Source: JBBEBE01 sp040882505 (lineage in GTDB: Bacteria; Bacteroidota; Rhodothermia; Balneolales; Balneolaceae). Taken from it: a DNA stretch of 64,000 nucleotides. The notes below the pieces were generated by a model that saw only the letters and a list, made by a program, of their open reading frames with translations, was not told the origin of the DNA and did no database searches. How positions within the stretch are numbered: the stretch's first letter is position 1; each line of letters opens with the position of its first letter. This document shows, piece by piece, positions 8,721 through 16,564 of the stretch. The DNA lies in the NCBI GenBank assembly GCA_040882505.1, contig JBBEBE010000013.1, positions 1 through 64,000 of the forward strand. The letters are read 5' to 3'. The translations under genes were made by a program, and so were the position numbers.

Positions 8721-9326
8721 ATGAAAAACAAGTATGTAAATCGTTCAAAAGTTTCCGAGGCGAAATTCCGTGATCTGGTTCGCTATTTTTCCCTTGACCT
8801 GACAGCGACTCAAATTGCACAGTTGACGGGTCTCAACCGAAACACAGTAAATCGTTATCTGGCAGAAATCAGAATAAAAATTGCATCGTATACAGAACGC
8901 ACCGCACCTCTCGCCTTTCCACACAATCCGACCCGAATTCCATCCCGGGAAACAGACGTGGTGATCCTTGTATACTGCATTGAAATGAAGGTGATGACAT
9001 CGATTCTTTCGGTCATTCGCGGCAATAATTGGAAGGAGATGGTGGTCGACATTGCAGAAAATACGACACACCTCGGGTTGGCCATCCATACCGAATCGGG
9101 TCATCTGTACGAACATACGATCGGAAAAACAGACGACCGGGAATCTGAGATCAGAGAGGCAAAACGTTTTTGGAATACGGTTCGCTCCAGACTTTCAAAG
9201 TTCAAAGGGATTCACACGACTACCTGCCTGTACCATCTGAAAGAGTGCGAATTCCGCTACAATCACAGCCAAGAAGAGCTCTATTCACTGATCCTTCAGA
9301 TCTTGAGAAAAGATCCACTTTTTTAG
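8721..9326 (+). CDS. IS1595-type transposase-derived protein, catalytic core lost
   Basis: The 201-residue product shares both ends of IS1595-family transposases. Residues ~8-55 (KVSEAKFRDLVRYFSLDLTA, then TGLNRNTVNRYLAEIR) form the helix-turn-helix. The end has FWNTVRSRLSKFKGIHTTT, then YHLKECEFRYNHSQEELYSL and ILRKDPLF. Between them the DESYFG, DGW and N..E catalytic blocks known in that family are absent, yet the frame is continuous with no stop or frameshift. No terminal inverted repeats are evident. It is transcribed divergently from hmuR. I infer a domesticated DNA-binding protein, possibly the regulator of the heme locus; a decaying insertion-sequence remnant is the alternative. Base composition is AT-rich compared with the genes on either side. 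Confidence 0.7.
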   Translation: MKNKYVNRSKVSEAKFRDLVRYFSLDLTATQIAQLTGLNRNTVNRYLAEIRIKIASYTERTAPLAFPHNPTRIPSRETDVVILVYCIEMKVMTSILSVIRGNNWKEMVVDIAENTTHLGLAIHTESGHLYEHTIGKTDDRESEIREAKRFWNTVRSRLSKFKGIHTTTCLYHLKECEFRYNHSQEELYSLILQILRKDPLF

Positions 9327-9364
9327 TCAAGACCCTTTCGAGAAGAAAAAATTTTATTTCATTC

Positions 9365-9375
9365 TCTAGACTAGA
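9365..9375. promoter_or_regulatory. Short palindrome TCTAGACTAGA
   Basis: This perfect 11-bp palindrome with a central A lies 39 bp after the transposase-like gene. It has the same form as the inner operator-like palindrome upstream of hmuR (TTTAGTCTAAA). The similarity may be chance; no gene start is close enough to assign a function. Confidence 0.2.
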
Positions 9376-9437
9376 AACCGGGAATACAACGTGCTCCGAA
9401 CTCTATCAACACAACCGGAATGACAGCTCTGTACGCA

Positions 9438-10604
9438 CTAGTAGAGAGGCTCTCCGGTCGGACGCACTTCACCGAACGGAGCTGTGAGGCAGGGGAGGAG
9501 CTCCTCGTCGATGCGCTCGAAGAGGCGGAATCGATCTTCCCGGCGAGCACCCCCTCCCTCCCGGGAGGTGATCACCACAACGGTCTCCAGTTCGGGATAG
9601 ATCTTCAGAAACTGCCCGCCGTTCCCCCAGGCGTAGACCTCGTGCCAGGGGCCAGCCATTCGCCGAAACCAGAGATACCCGTAATCGTGTACCCGCCCGC
9701 GCCCGCTATAGGGCCGAATCGCCTCCCGGATCCAGGAAGCCGGCACGATCTGTCGTCCTTCGTACTCGCCCAGATGCATCACCATCTCGCCAATCGTCAG
9801 CAGGTCGATGGGGCGGAGCGCCAGATTATTCCCGCCCATGCTGTTCCCTTGCGGGTCGCGGTCCCATCCGCCCACCGAAATCCCGAGCGGATCGAAGAAG
9901 TACTGCTCGGCAAAGGCCCGAAGCGTCATGCCGGAGGCCCGGGCCAGAATGACGCCCAGTAGATGCGTGGTACCGGTACTGTAGACCCGATCCACACCCG
10001 GTGTTCCAGTCAACGGGCGCTCCAGGGCATACCGGACCCAGTTCCCGCTCATCACCCACGTCCCGTAGTTGTGCCCGCTTGTCGAGGCAAGGCCGGTCTG
10101 CATGGTAAGAAGGTCCCGAATCGTGATGTCTGCTTTGGGTGAATCGGGGTTGGCATCAAAATACTCCGGAAACCAGGGGGCGATGCTCTCGTCCACACTC
10201 TCCAAATACTCCTGCTCGATGGCGATGCCGACCCAGAGCGAAAGCAGGCTCTTCGATGCAGATTTGATATTGTGGTAGCTTCCGGCGTTCATCGACCCGA
10301 TGTAGTGCTCGGCGATGGTCTCCCCCTGATGGCGGATCAGGAAACTGTTGACGGGAGCCGTAGCGGAAATGGAGCGCACACGCTCCTGAAACGCTTCTCG
10401 ATCAGATAGGGTACAGGCTGGAGGCGGCCCACTCCACTCCTGATCCAGTACAGTGGGTTCTGGTCGGTCCTCTTCGAACCGAGCGGTCGGGAGCGGAGAC
10501 TCCGGCGGACGGGTTTCAGTACCTCGATCTCCATTGCCTCCCTTGACAGACGGATCCGGTTCGGCCCCGCAGCCAGCCAACACCCACAACAGGAGAACAC
10601 CCAT
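9438..10604 (-). CDS. Serine hydrolase lipoprotein, beta-lactamase/esterase class C fold
   Basis: This exported serine hydrolase belongs to the class C beta-lactamase/6-aminohexanoate-dimer-hydrolase type. The SxxK nucleophile motif is visible in NIKSASKSLLSLWVG, the second motif appears as Tyr-Ser-Thr in DRVYSTGTTHLLG, and the family block TIRDLLTMQTGLAS lies between them. I place the start at 10604 because MGVLLLWVLAG is directly followed by Cys, a lipoprotein signal; the open frame extends to 10778 and would overlap the Gfo/Idh gene. The last ~16 codons come from repeat R3, read in a different frame from the copy at the end of hmuV. The substrate is unknown. It follows the minus-strand genes at 10763-13752, probably as one transcription unit. 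Confidence 0.82.
   Translation of the reverse strand: MGVLLLWVLAGCGAEPDPSVKGGNGDRGTETRPPESPLPTARFEEDRPEPTVLDQEWSGPPPACTLSDREAFQERVRSISATAPVNSFLIRHQGETIAEHYIGSMNAGSYHNIKSASKSLLSLWVGIAIEQEYLESVDESIAPWFPEYFDANPDSPKADITIRDLLTMQTGLASTSGHNYGTWVMSGNWVRYALERPLTGTPGVDRVYSTGTTHLLGVILARASGMTLRAFAEQYFFDPLGISVGGWDRDPQGNSMGGNNLALRPIDLLTIGEMVMHLGEYEGRQIVPASWIREAIRPYSGRGRVHDYGYLWFRRMAGPWHEVYAWGNGGQFLKIYPELETVVVITSREGGGARREDRFRLFERIDEELLPCLTAPFGEVRPTGEPLY
9451..9497 (+). repeat. Dispersed repeat copy R3
   Basis: This copy matches 1361-1407 at about 45 of 47 positions, in the same orientation. The left flank (AGAGGCTCT) differs from the CTGCCTC arm of R2, while the right part GAGGCAGGGGAG is kept. It lies inside the 3' end of the serine hydrolase gene and marks the boundary between the heme locus and the next gene group. 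Confidence 0.88.
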
Positions 10605-10762
10605 CCACAATGGGCGGAAGCTCTGCACCTTTCGGTTCACACCCCTACCATATCGATGGATCCGATCTCTCCGGTTCGACCCGTCATGAACCTCTCCCGC
10701 CGGATCTGCTCGTTCACACTCCCCCGTCATCGACTCCTCCACCTCCATTCGCACCTGAATAC

Positions 10763-11854
10763 CTAGAACCGGACCCACTCGCCATCTTGACGGGAAGACG
10801 CCTGTATCGCCTCGACGATCCGGATATCGGCCAACCCGTCCTCGCCGGGCGCCGCCATCTCCCGTCCCTCCATAATCGCCAGGGCATCCCGATCCATCTG
10901 TCTTGCCTGCTGGTGGTTGGGATCCGCCGGAAGCTCGACTCCGTCACTGGTTCCTCCCTGGACACCGCTGTAGGACTGAAACGGTCGCAAGTGGTAGCTT
11001 CCCTCTTCGGCCTCGACCTCCAGATAGTTCATCGACGCCCCGAAACTGGTCTCGCCAGCCATCATGATCCCGCCGGGAAATTCCAGCTCAAACTCGGTGT
11101 ACTCATCGACATCGGAGAGCCGTTCTCGTTCGGACCACTGTCGTCCACGAACGGCAACCGGCTCCATCCCGGTGGCGTAGCGAGCGGCGCTGATGGCGTA
11201 GACCCCCATGTCATAGAGTGCCCCACCGCCCAGCTCCGATCCGACTCTCCAGTTGTCCGGCTCCCAGCTTCCCCGAAACCCGGCACCGGAACGCACCGAG
11301 GTTAATTTCCCGTAGGTCTCTTCGCGGCCAAACCGAATGATCATCTCGGTATTGGGCTCGTGCTTCATGCGGTAGCCAATCGAGAGGCGCACATGGTTCT
11401 TGCGGGCGGCATCCACAATCGCCTGACACTCCTCGACTGTCTGGGTCATTGGTTTCTCGCACCAGACATGTTTACCTGCCTCGGCACCGGCTATCGAGTC
11501 GCGGGCGTGCAGCCCGGGAGGCGTTACGGAGTAGACGATGTCGATCTCGTCGTTGTTGGCGATCTCGTGCATCGTTTCGTAGCTGTAGACATTCCGGTCC
11601 GGAATGCCGTACTGCTCCTGCCACTGCGGAATTTTGGACGGAGTGCCGGTCACGATTCCACGCAGCTCACAATGTTCAGTGAGCTGGAGTCCGGGGGCCA
11701 GACGTCCCCGGCTGTAATTTCCCAACCCGACCAGGGCCACCCCCAGTTTCTCCTTCTTTCTCGGAAGCAGGATGGAGGGGAATCCCGTCGCGACTCCGGC
11801 AGCCAGGGTAGATCCGGCAGCCAAAAATGTGCGTCTTGTGATGGATCGTTTCAT
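10763..11854 (-). CDS. Gfo/Idh/MocA family oxidoreductase with Tat-like signal
   Basis: This is an NAD(P)-dependent sugar or polyol oxidoreductase, probably exported. The product starts MKRSITRRTFLAAGSTLAAG, a twin-arginine-like signal, then the Rossmann fold VALVGLGNYSRGRLAPGL and the family motif CEKPMTQTVEECQAIVDAA. The C-terminal domain begins around SVRSGAGFRGSWEPDNWRVG, the glucose-fructose oxidoreductase-type substrate domain. The start at 11854 is supported by AGGAG six bases upstream; the open frame runs to 12127 but the extra segment looks non-coding. The gene lies 86 bp downstream of the endonuclease/phosphatase-like gene, on the same strand. Its substrate is not predictable; a second member occurs at 26748-27992. 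Confidence 0.88.
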   Translation of the reverse strand: MKRSITRRTFLAAGSTLAAGVATGFPSILLPRKKEKLGVALVGLGNYSRGRLAPGLQLTEHCELRGIVTGTPSKIPQWQEQYGIPDRNVYSYETMHEIANNDEIDIVYSVTPPGLHARDSIAGAEAGKHVWCEKPMTQTVEECQAIVDAARKNHVRLSIGYRMKHEPNTEMIIRFGREETYGKLTSVRSGAGFRGSWEPDNWRVGSELGGGALYDMGVYAISAARYATGMEPVAVRGRQWSERERLSDVDEYTEFELEFPGGIMMAGETSFGASMNYLEVEAEEGSYHLRPFQSYSGVQGGTSDGVELPADPNHQQARQMDRDALAIMEGREMAAPGEDGLADIRIVEAIQASSRQDGEWVRF

Positions 11855-11939
11855 GATGTACTCCTGGTTGAATTCATTCCATTGTGAACGTGAGTTCGTC
11901 GTGAACGGGTCGGCCCATTGGGGGTGAGCCCGTATCGTA

Positions 11940-12830
11940 TCATGGACGCCAGACCATGTCTGCCACCACGGGTCGGTGATCCGATGCCGTGGTCTCCGGC
12001 ACCTCTGCATGGACCACCTGCCACGGACCCCGATAGAGAATATAGTCGATCCTGCGATCCGGATTGTCGGCCGGGAACGTAGTTCCGGGCCCGGCGGTTT
12101 CTGTCCATACATCCTGCAACGATTCAAAGAGGGGTCGAAGTTCCGGGCTCTCGGGACGAGCGTTCAGATCCCCGGCCAGGATGATTGGTTCGCTTCCCCG
12201 ATCCAGGATCTCCAGGGTTTCGGCCACCTGTTGTCGGCGAACCGACGGATCCGGACGGTAGTCCAGATGGGTCGAAAAAAATCGGATCGTCCGTCCGTTC
12301 CAGTCGATCACCGCTTCGGGGAACCCGGGCATGGGCATCGGGGTCGGATCCTCTCCCTGCGTGGCAATTCGGGTCAGGGTGTGGTTGACCTCCTCGACAA
12401 CCGGCCAGCGGCTCAAGATGGCCAGTCCGTATCGCCGATCCGGGTCATCAGCTGTCGCTCCGGGAAACCGGTAGATTTCTCCGAACACCCGCTCCATACC
12501 GAGTGCCCGGGCCAGTTCGCTCGCTTGATCGGCCCAGTCGCTTCTCTCTCCCCAGTGGATATCCACCTCTTGAAGAGCGACCAAATCGGGGTCGGCGGCT
12601 TTGATCTCACGCCGAACGGCCTCCAGATCCCCTCTGCCGGCTGCAATGTTGTAGCTCATGGCGCGCAGAGTATCAGAAACCAACCGATCGGTTGAGTATC
12701 TTTCCGCAGCTCCCTCTTCCTCACTCTGCCCGACAGACGCATCCGGTTCAACCCGGCAGGAGACCAGCATCGTCACGAGAAGAAGCGAGCCAACCAGCCA
12801 CAAACGGGAATGGGGGGACCTACCCGCCAT
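11940..12830 (-). CDS. Endonuclease/exonuclease/phosphatase family lipoprotein
   Basis: The product is a metal-dependent phosphoesterase of the EEP superfamily (DNase I, sphingomyelinase and inositol phosphatase relatives). The motifs are in order: MSYNIAAGRGDLEAVRREI, LVALQEVDIHWGERSD, LAGDLNARPESPEL, and near the end RRIDYILYRGPW and TTASDHRPVVADM, which hold the Asn, Glu, Asp and His residues of the active site. With the start at 12830 the protein opens with a hydrophobic segment ending LLVTMLVSC, a lipobox. This start overlaps the end of the upstream membrane-protein gene by 11 bp, implying coupling. Being cell-surface or periplasmic, it probably acts on an extracellular phosphodiester or phospholipid; the substrate is unknown. 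Confidence 0.87.
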   Translation of the reverse strand: MAGRSPHSRLWLVGSLLLVTMLVSCRVEPDASVGQSEEEGAAERYSTDRLVSDTLRAMSYNIAAGRGDLEAVRREIKAADPDLVALQEVDIHWGERSDWADQASELARALGMERVFGEIYRFPGATADDPDRRYGLAILSRWPVVEEVNHTLTRIATQGEDPTPMPMPGFPEAVIDWNGRTIRFFSTHLDYRPDPSVRRQQVAETLEILDRGSEPIILAGDLNARPESPELRPLFESLQDVWTETAGPGTTFPADNPDRRIDYILYRGPWQVVHAEVPETTASDHRPVVADMVWRP

Positions 12831-13752
12831 ACCATCCCAGCTTGAATCCCCATCGACCAATATCGTAGAGAAATGCCAATCCCCAGTAGAAAACAAAGTA
12901 AGAGCCACCGGCAATCAGCGCCATCCCGGTCATCAGCTCGGCTTGGTGTGGCGCGCGCTGCGACCAACGAATCAAGCGGTCTCCCGCCAGCCAGACCAGC
13001 AGCAGGAAGAGGAGCAACATAACCAGAATCTGACCCAGACCATGCACCATCATCACACCCGCCCCGTAAAGCGGGCTCTGGGCGGTCGCTGCATAGGTCA
13101 AAAATTCACGAAAGACAGGGAACGGGCGCCCAACTGCAAACGCACCCACCAACACGCCCAACATGGCCGCACGTGTGGACGGTCTCGAAAAAAGAATGCT
13201 CCATTCATCCGAAATCGACTCGGTCCAACGCCGGGCAAATCCCATCTCTACGGCGCCCCAACCGAGCATCACCATTCCGATCAATGTAAAAACGGACTGT
13301 GCCTGCGCCATTCGGACCGCCCGTTGATTAAACGCTTCAATCCCCTCCGGACCAAGGAGTCCGATAAAGATTCCGTAGACCGCTCCAATCCCTACAACCG
13401 GCACGACAAAGGCGACCAGACTTTTGAGTGCGGTCCGTCGCGAGGCGCGTCCATCGGTCGAGCAGGCAAGCCCCGGAAGCATCGCAAATGCGACACAATT
13501 GCAGGCCGTAAACGTAGCGGCGAGACCGGCAATGGCGGCAAACAGAAACCCGAATCCGCTACCTTTCTCGCCGAAACTTCCGGCCAGGGCAGCCGTATCA
13601 CCCAATGCCTGCCCGGCCACAAAATCCCGTCCAAACCCATCCACCAGATGGTAGTTCCAGAATCCGGCCACCACGACGCCGAGGGCAATCATGCCGAATG
13701 TATAGAGAAGTCGTTTCTGTCGGGAGTAGTACAATCGGATGGTTTCACTCAT
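12820..13752 (-). CDS. CcdA/DsbD-like multi-pass membrane protein
   Basis: This is a polytopic inner-membrane protein with about seven hydrophobic segments (for example GMIALGVVVAGFW, GFLFAAIAGLAATF, SLVAFVVPVVGIGAV, ILVMLLLFLLLVWLAG). The stretch TACNCVAFAMLPGLAC places a Cys-Asn-Cys and a conserved proline in one helix, reminiscent of the thiol-carrying helices of CcdA/DsbD electron carriers. That assignment is tentative. I start the gene at 13752 (MSETIRLYYSRQK) because the open frame upstream to 13986 lacks coding character and overlaps the divergent gene region. It overlaps the EEP lipoprotein gene by 11 bp, so the two probably share a transcript. Confidence 0.75.
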   Translation of the reverse strand: MSETIRLYYSRQKRLLYTFGMIALGVVVAGFWNYHLVDGFGRDFVAGQALGDTAALAGSFGEKGSGFGFLFAAIAGLAATFTACNCVAFAMLPGLACSTDGRASRRTALKSLVAFVVPVVGIGAVYGIFIGLLGPEGIEAFNQRAVRMAQAQSVFTLIGMVMLGWGAVEMGFARRWTESISDEWSILFSRPSTRAAMLGVLVGAFAVGRPFPVFREFLTYAATAQSPLYGAGVMMVHGLGQILVMLLLFLLLVWLAGDRLIRWSQRAPHQAELMTGMALIAGGSYFVFYWGLAFLYDIGRWGFKLGWYGG

Positions 13753-13918
13753 ATCCAATAGTAGCAGATCCGCTCCGAATAGACAACCGGAGGCTGAATA
13801 TTGTCCATTTTGGTGTAGATTCGCCTCCTGAAGAAATTGACCGTTGAAGTTCCGATCTTGTCCGGCAGGCGTCAACCACGCCCGGCCCGACCACCCATTC
13901 CATACGGACGTTGTCCTC

Positions 13919-14626
13919 ATGCAAAAACGCCCCGACCTGAACCCATCCATTCTGGAGCGAATTACCCATTTCGGGGAGACCGGCATCCACCGATGGATTG
14001 CCCGGGGACTGCTTGTTCTGATGGGACTGGAATGGGGGTGGCTCTTCTATCAGCAGCAGTGGCTCTCCCTCTTTTTGGTCACCCTCATCCTGGTTGCACT
14101 CTTCTCCCCGATTCTCTTCAAGAAACAGCTGCAGATTGAGCTTCCGGCCGAGTTTCACATGACGGCTGTGCTCTTCACATTCGCCTCGCTCTACCTCGGA
14201 GAGATTCAACAATTTTACGAGCAGTTCTGGTGGTGGGACATCGCTCTGCACACATCGGCCGGATTTCTGATGGGAATTCTTGGCTTTTTGCTGGTCTATC
14301 TGCTCAACGAAACGCATCGTGTAGATCTGCACATGACACCCGGTTTCATCGCCTTTTTCGCCTTTCTCTTTGCCATCACCATCGGAACGGTTTGGGAGAT
14401 CTTCGAATTTGCCGGCGACCAGTTTTTGGGAACCAACATGCAAAAGCCGATGCTCGGAGATCCGTCAGGCCTGACCGACACCATGTGGGACATCATCGTC
14501 AATGCCGTTGGCGCATTTGCCGTCACCTTCACCGGTTGGCGCTACCTGAAAGGAAAGCAGGATTTCTTTGTCAAAGACTGGATTGGAACCTTTATGGACC
14601 GGAATCCCCGTCTCTTTCAAAAATAG
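13919..14626 (+). CDS. DUF2238-type membrane protein
   Basis: This 235-residue inner-membrane protein has five to six hydrophobic helices. Conserved-looking polar residues in membrane segments (YEQFWWWDIALHTSAGFLMG, then TIGTVWEIFEFAGDQFLG and LTDTMWDIIVNAVGAF) match the DUF2238/YjdF family pattern of buried His, Glu and Asp. No biochemical function is established for the family. The start at 13919 (MQKRPDLNPS) is preferred over an in-frame codon at 13844, whose extra residues look like translated promoter DNA between this gene and the divergent one ending at 12820. Confidence 0.8.
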   Translation: MQKRPDLNPSILERITHFGETGIHRWIARGLLVLMGLEWGWLFYQQQWLSLFLVTLILVALFSPILFKKQLQIELPAEFHMTAVLFTFASLYLGEIQQFYEQFWWWDIALHTSAGFLMGILGFLLVYLLNETHRVDLHMTPGFIAFFAFLFAITIGTVWEIFEFAGDQFLGTNMQKPMLGDPSGLTDTMWDIIVNAVGAFAVTFTGWRYLKGKQDFFVKDWIGTFMDRNPRLFQK

Positions 14627-14815
14627 GTTGAAGGAGAGAAGACTCCTCACCGAAGGATTCATGGCTTGAATCACGCCACCCCCGGAGCTTCCAATCAACG
14701 TCGCGGTTTTACTATCGTATTGGGAGTGCGTATTATGGAGCCTTGTCGGCGGCCGCGAATCTTTCATCCCGCTCGCAACAACCTCACGAATCGTTGAACT
14801 TCAAACCCGCGTGTC

Positions 14816-15733
14816 ATGACCCATCGAAATTTCAAGTCCGTTCAAATCCCCCTTCTTCTCGCGCTTCTGTTACTTTCCGGGGCACTTCTCTCGACAGCCA
14901 ACGCGCAACAGACAGACGAGCCACTCCGTATCATCGCCTTTGGAGCCCACCCGGATGATTGTGAAATCAATGCAGCCGGCGTTGGTGCCCTTTGGGCGGC
15001 TGCCGGGCACGCGTTCAAATGCGTCTCGATGACCAATGGCGACATCGGACACTTCGGGGAATCCGGCGGTGCATTGGCACTCCGGCGCATGGAGGAGGTG
15101 AACGCCTGTCACGAACATCTGGGTACCACCGGCGAGGTCATGGACATCCACGATGGTGAATTGATGCCCACTCTGGAAAACCGGCGCAAAGTTGCCAACA
15201 AAATCCGGGAGTGGCAGGCAGACATTGTCATGGTTCACCGACGATACGACTACCATGCCGATCACCGCTACAGTGGAGTATTGGTCGATGACGCCATTAT
15301 CCTGGTCGAAGCCCCCTACTTTGCACTCGACACCCCGCCGCTGCCCAAAAGTCCGGTCGTCCTCTATTATCATGACGGGTTTGAACGACCCTACCCCTTT
15401 CAGGCAGACCTGGTGGTAGACATCGATCAAACGGCGGACCTGAAAGCAGACTGCCTGAAAGAGATGCCCTCCCAATTCTCCGACGTGGACTCCTGGACCT
15501 ACGGACGAAGTGACGAGGTTCCGGCGACCGAGGAGGAGCGAATGAACCGTCGGGTTGGCAACCTCATGCAGCGATACTCCGGTCAAGCCGATCAATACCG
15601 AAACCGATTGGTCGATTTATACGGCGAGTCCCGGGCTTCCGGAGTGGAATATGCCGAATCGTTCGAGCTCTCCCAATATGGACGCCGGGCATCCGAAGAG
15701 GAGCTCAAAGCACTCTTCCCGACATTTGATTAA
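14816..15733 (+). CDS. Secreted PIG-L family deacetylase
   Basis: This is a zinc-dependent N-acetylglucosaminyl deacetylase of the LmbE/PIG-L superfamily. After a signal sequence (IPLLLALLLLSGALLSTANA) the metal motif AHPDD appears in RIIAFGAHPDDCEINAAG, followed by SMTNGDIGHFGESGGALALR and the second metal site region HRRYDYHADHRYSG. At 305 residues the length is usual. A paralogue with the same architecture is at 24814-25713. Export implies action on an extracellular or periplasmic amino sugar or glycoconjugate. It is followed after 122 bp by a SGNH hydrolase gene on the same strand. Confidence 0.9.
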   Translation: MTHRNFKSVQIPLLLALLLLSGALLSTANAQQTDEPLRIIAFGAHPDDCEINAAGVGALWAAAGHAFKCVSMTNGDIGHFGESGGALALRRMEEVNACHEHLGTTGEVMDIHDGELMPTLENRRKVANKIREWQADIVMVHRRYDYHADHRYSGVLVDDAIILVEAPYFALDTPPLPKSPVVLYYHDGFERPYPFQADLVVDIDQTADLKADCLKEMPSQFSDVDSWTYGRSDEVPATEEERMNRRVGNLMQRYSGQADQYRNRLVDLYGESRASGVEYAESFELSQYGRRASEEELKALFPTFD

Positions 15734-15855
15734 CGGATGGCGAGCAGGTTGCCCGGGCGGGTATCGCAGGTCTTGCGGAAATCCCGCCGGCACCCCATCC
15801 CCTTTCGGGTCGAACCGACTCCTCTGCTAAGCAACGTATCCACCCTATACAACCG

Positions 15856-16560
15856 ATGAATAAGACCATGCAACAATTCCTCAACACTCTGACGGCCGCC
15901 CTTCTGTTTCTGCTTGTCAGCACCACGACCCTGTTGGCTCAGTATCAACCCGATCCCGACCCGGCCCGTTTTGATGACCAGATCGGGCAATTCGTTCGTT
16001 ACGATGCCCAGAACAGTGCTCCGGAAGAGGCCATCCTGTTCACCGGATCCTCAAGCATTCGGATCTGGAAGACGGCCGATGCGTTTCCCGACTATCCGAT
16101 TCTCAATCGCGGGTTTGGAGGCTCCCATATTTCCGATGTCCTTCACTTCTTTGACGACGTGATTGGAACCTACAACCCCCGACTGGTTATTTTCTATGCC
16201 GGGGACAACGATGTCGCCTCCGGAAAATCGGCCGAACAGACCCTGGCAGACTACCAATACCTGACCACACAGGTGCTTGCGCTCAACAACCGGGTCGAAA
16301 TGGTTTTTATTCCGATCAAACCCAGTGGAAGCCGCTGGCATCTCTGGGAAGAGATGAGCCGTGCCAACGAAATGGTTCGTTCATTGAGCGATCGCAACCC
16401 GCGCCTTCACTATGTGGATTTTGCCACTCCGATGCTGAGTGAAGACGGCACCCCGGACCTGAGCCTGCTTCAGGACGACCAACTCCACTTGACGGAAAAG
16501 GGGTATGACGTCTGGAACAGTATCCTGGCGCCGGAACTCGAGCGACTCTACCCCAGATAG
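15856..16560 (+). CDS. Secreted SGNH/GDSL-type hydrolase
   Basis: This exported esterase or acylhydrolase is 234 residues long. The signal peptide is followed by block I FTGSSSIRIW (nucleophile Ser in the GSS context), block II NRGFGGSHISD, block III YAGDNDVASG and block V DQLHLTEKGYDVW containing Asp and His of the triad. This subgroup includes carbohydrate and platelet-activating-factor acetylhydrolase-like esterases, so removal of acyl groups from sugars is plausible beside the PIG-L deacetylase upstream. The MFS gene begins four bases after its stop, implying a shared transcript. Confidence 0.88.
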   Translation: MNKTMQQFLNTLTAALLFLLVSTTTLLAQYQPDPDPARFDDQIGQFVRYDAQNSAPEEAILFTGSSSIRIWKTADAFPDYPILNRGFGGSHISDVLHFFDDVIGTYNPRLVIFYAGDNDVASGKSAEQTLADYQYLTTQVLALNNRVEMVFIPIKPSGSRWHLWEEMSRANEMVRSLSDRNPRLHYVDFATPMLSEDGTPDLSLLQDDQLHLTEKGYDVWNSILAPELERLYPR

Positions 16561-16564
16561 ACCG

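Noticed and set aside
8721..9326. An active insertion sequence
   Set aside because: No terminal inverted repeats or target duplication are seen, and the catalytic motifs of IS1595 transposases are missing.
10605..10778. Longer N-terminus of the serine hydrolase (start at 10778)
   Set aside because: The extra residues are hydrophilic, overlap the Gfo/Idh gene and would place the lipobox about 70 residues into the protein.
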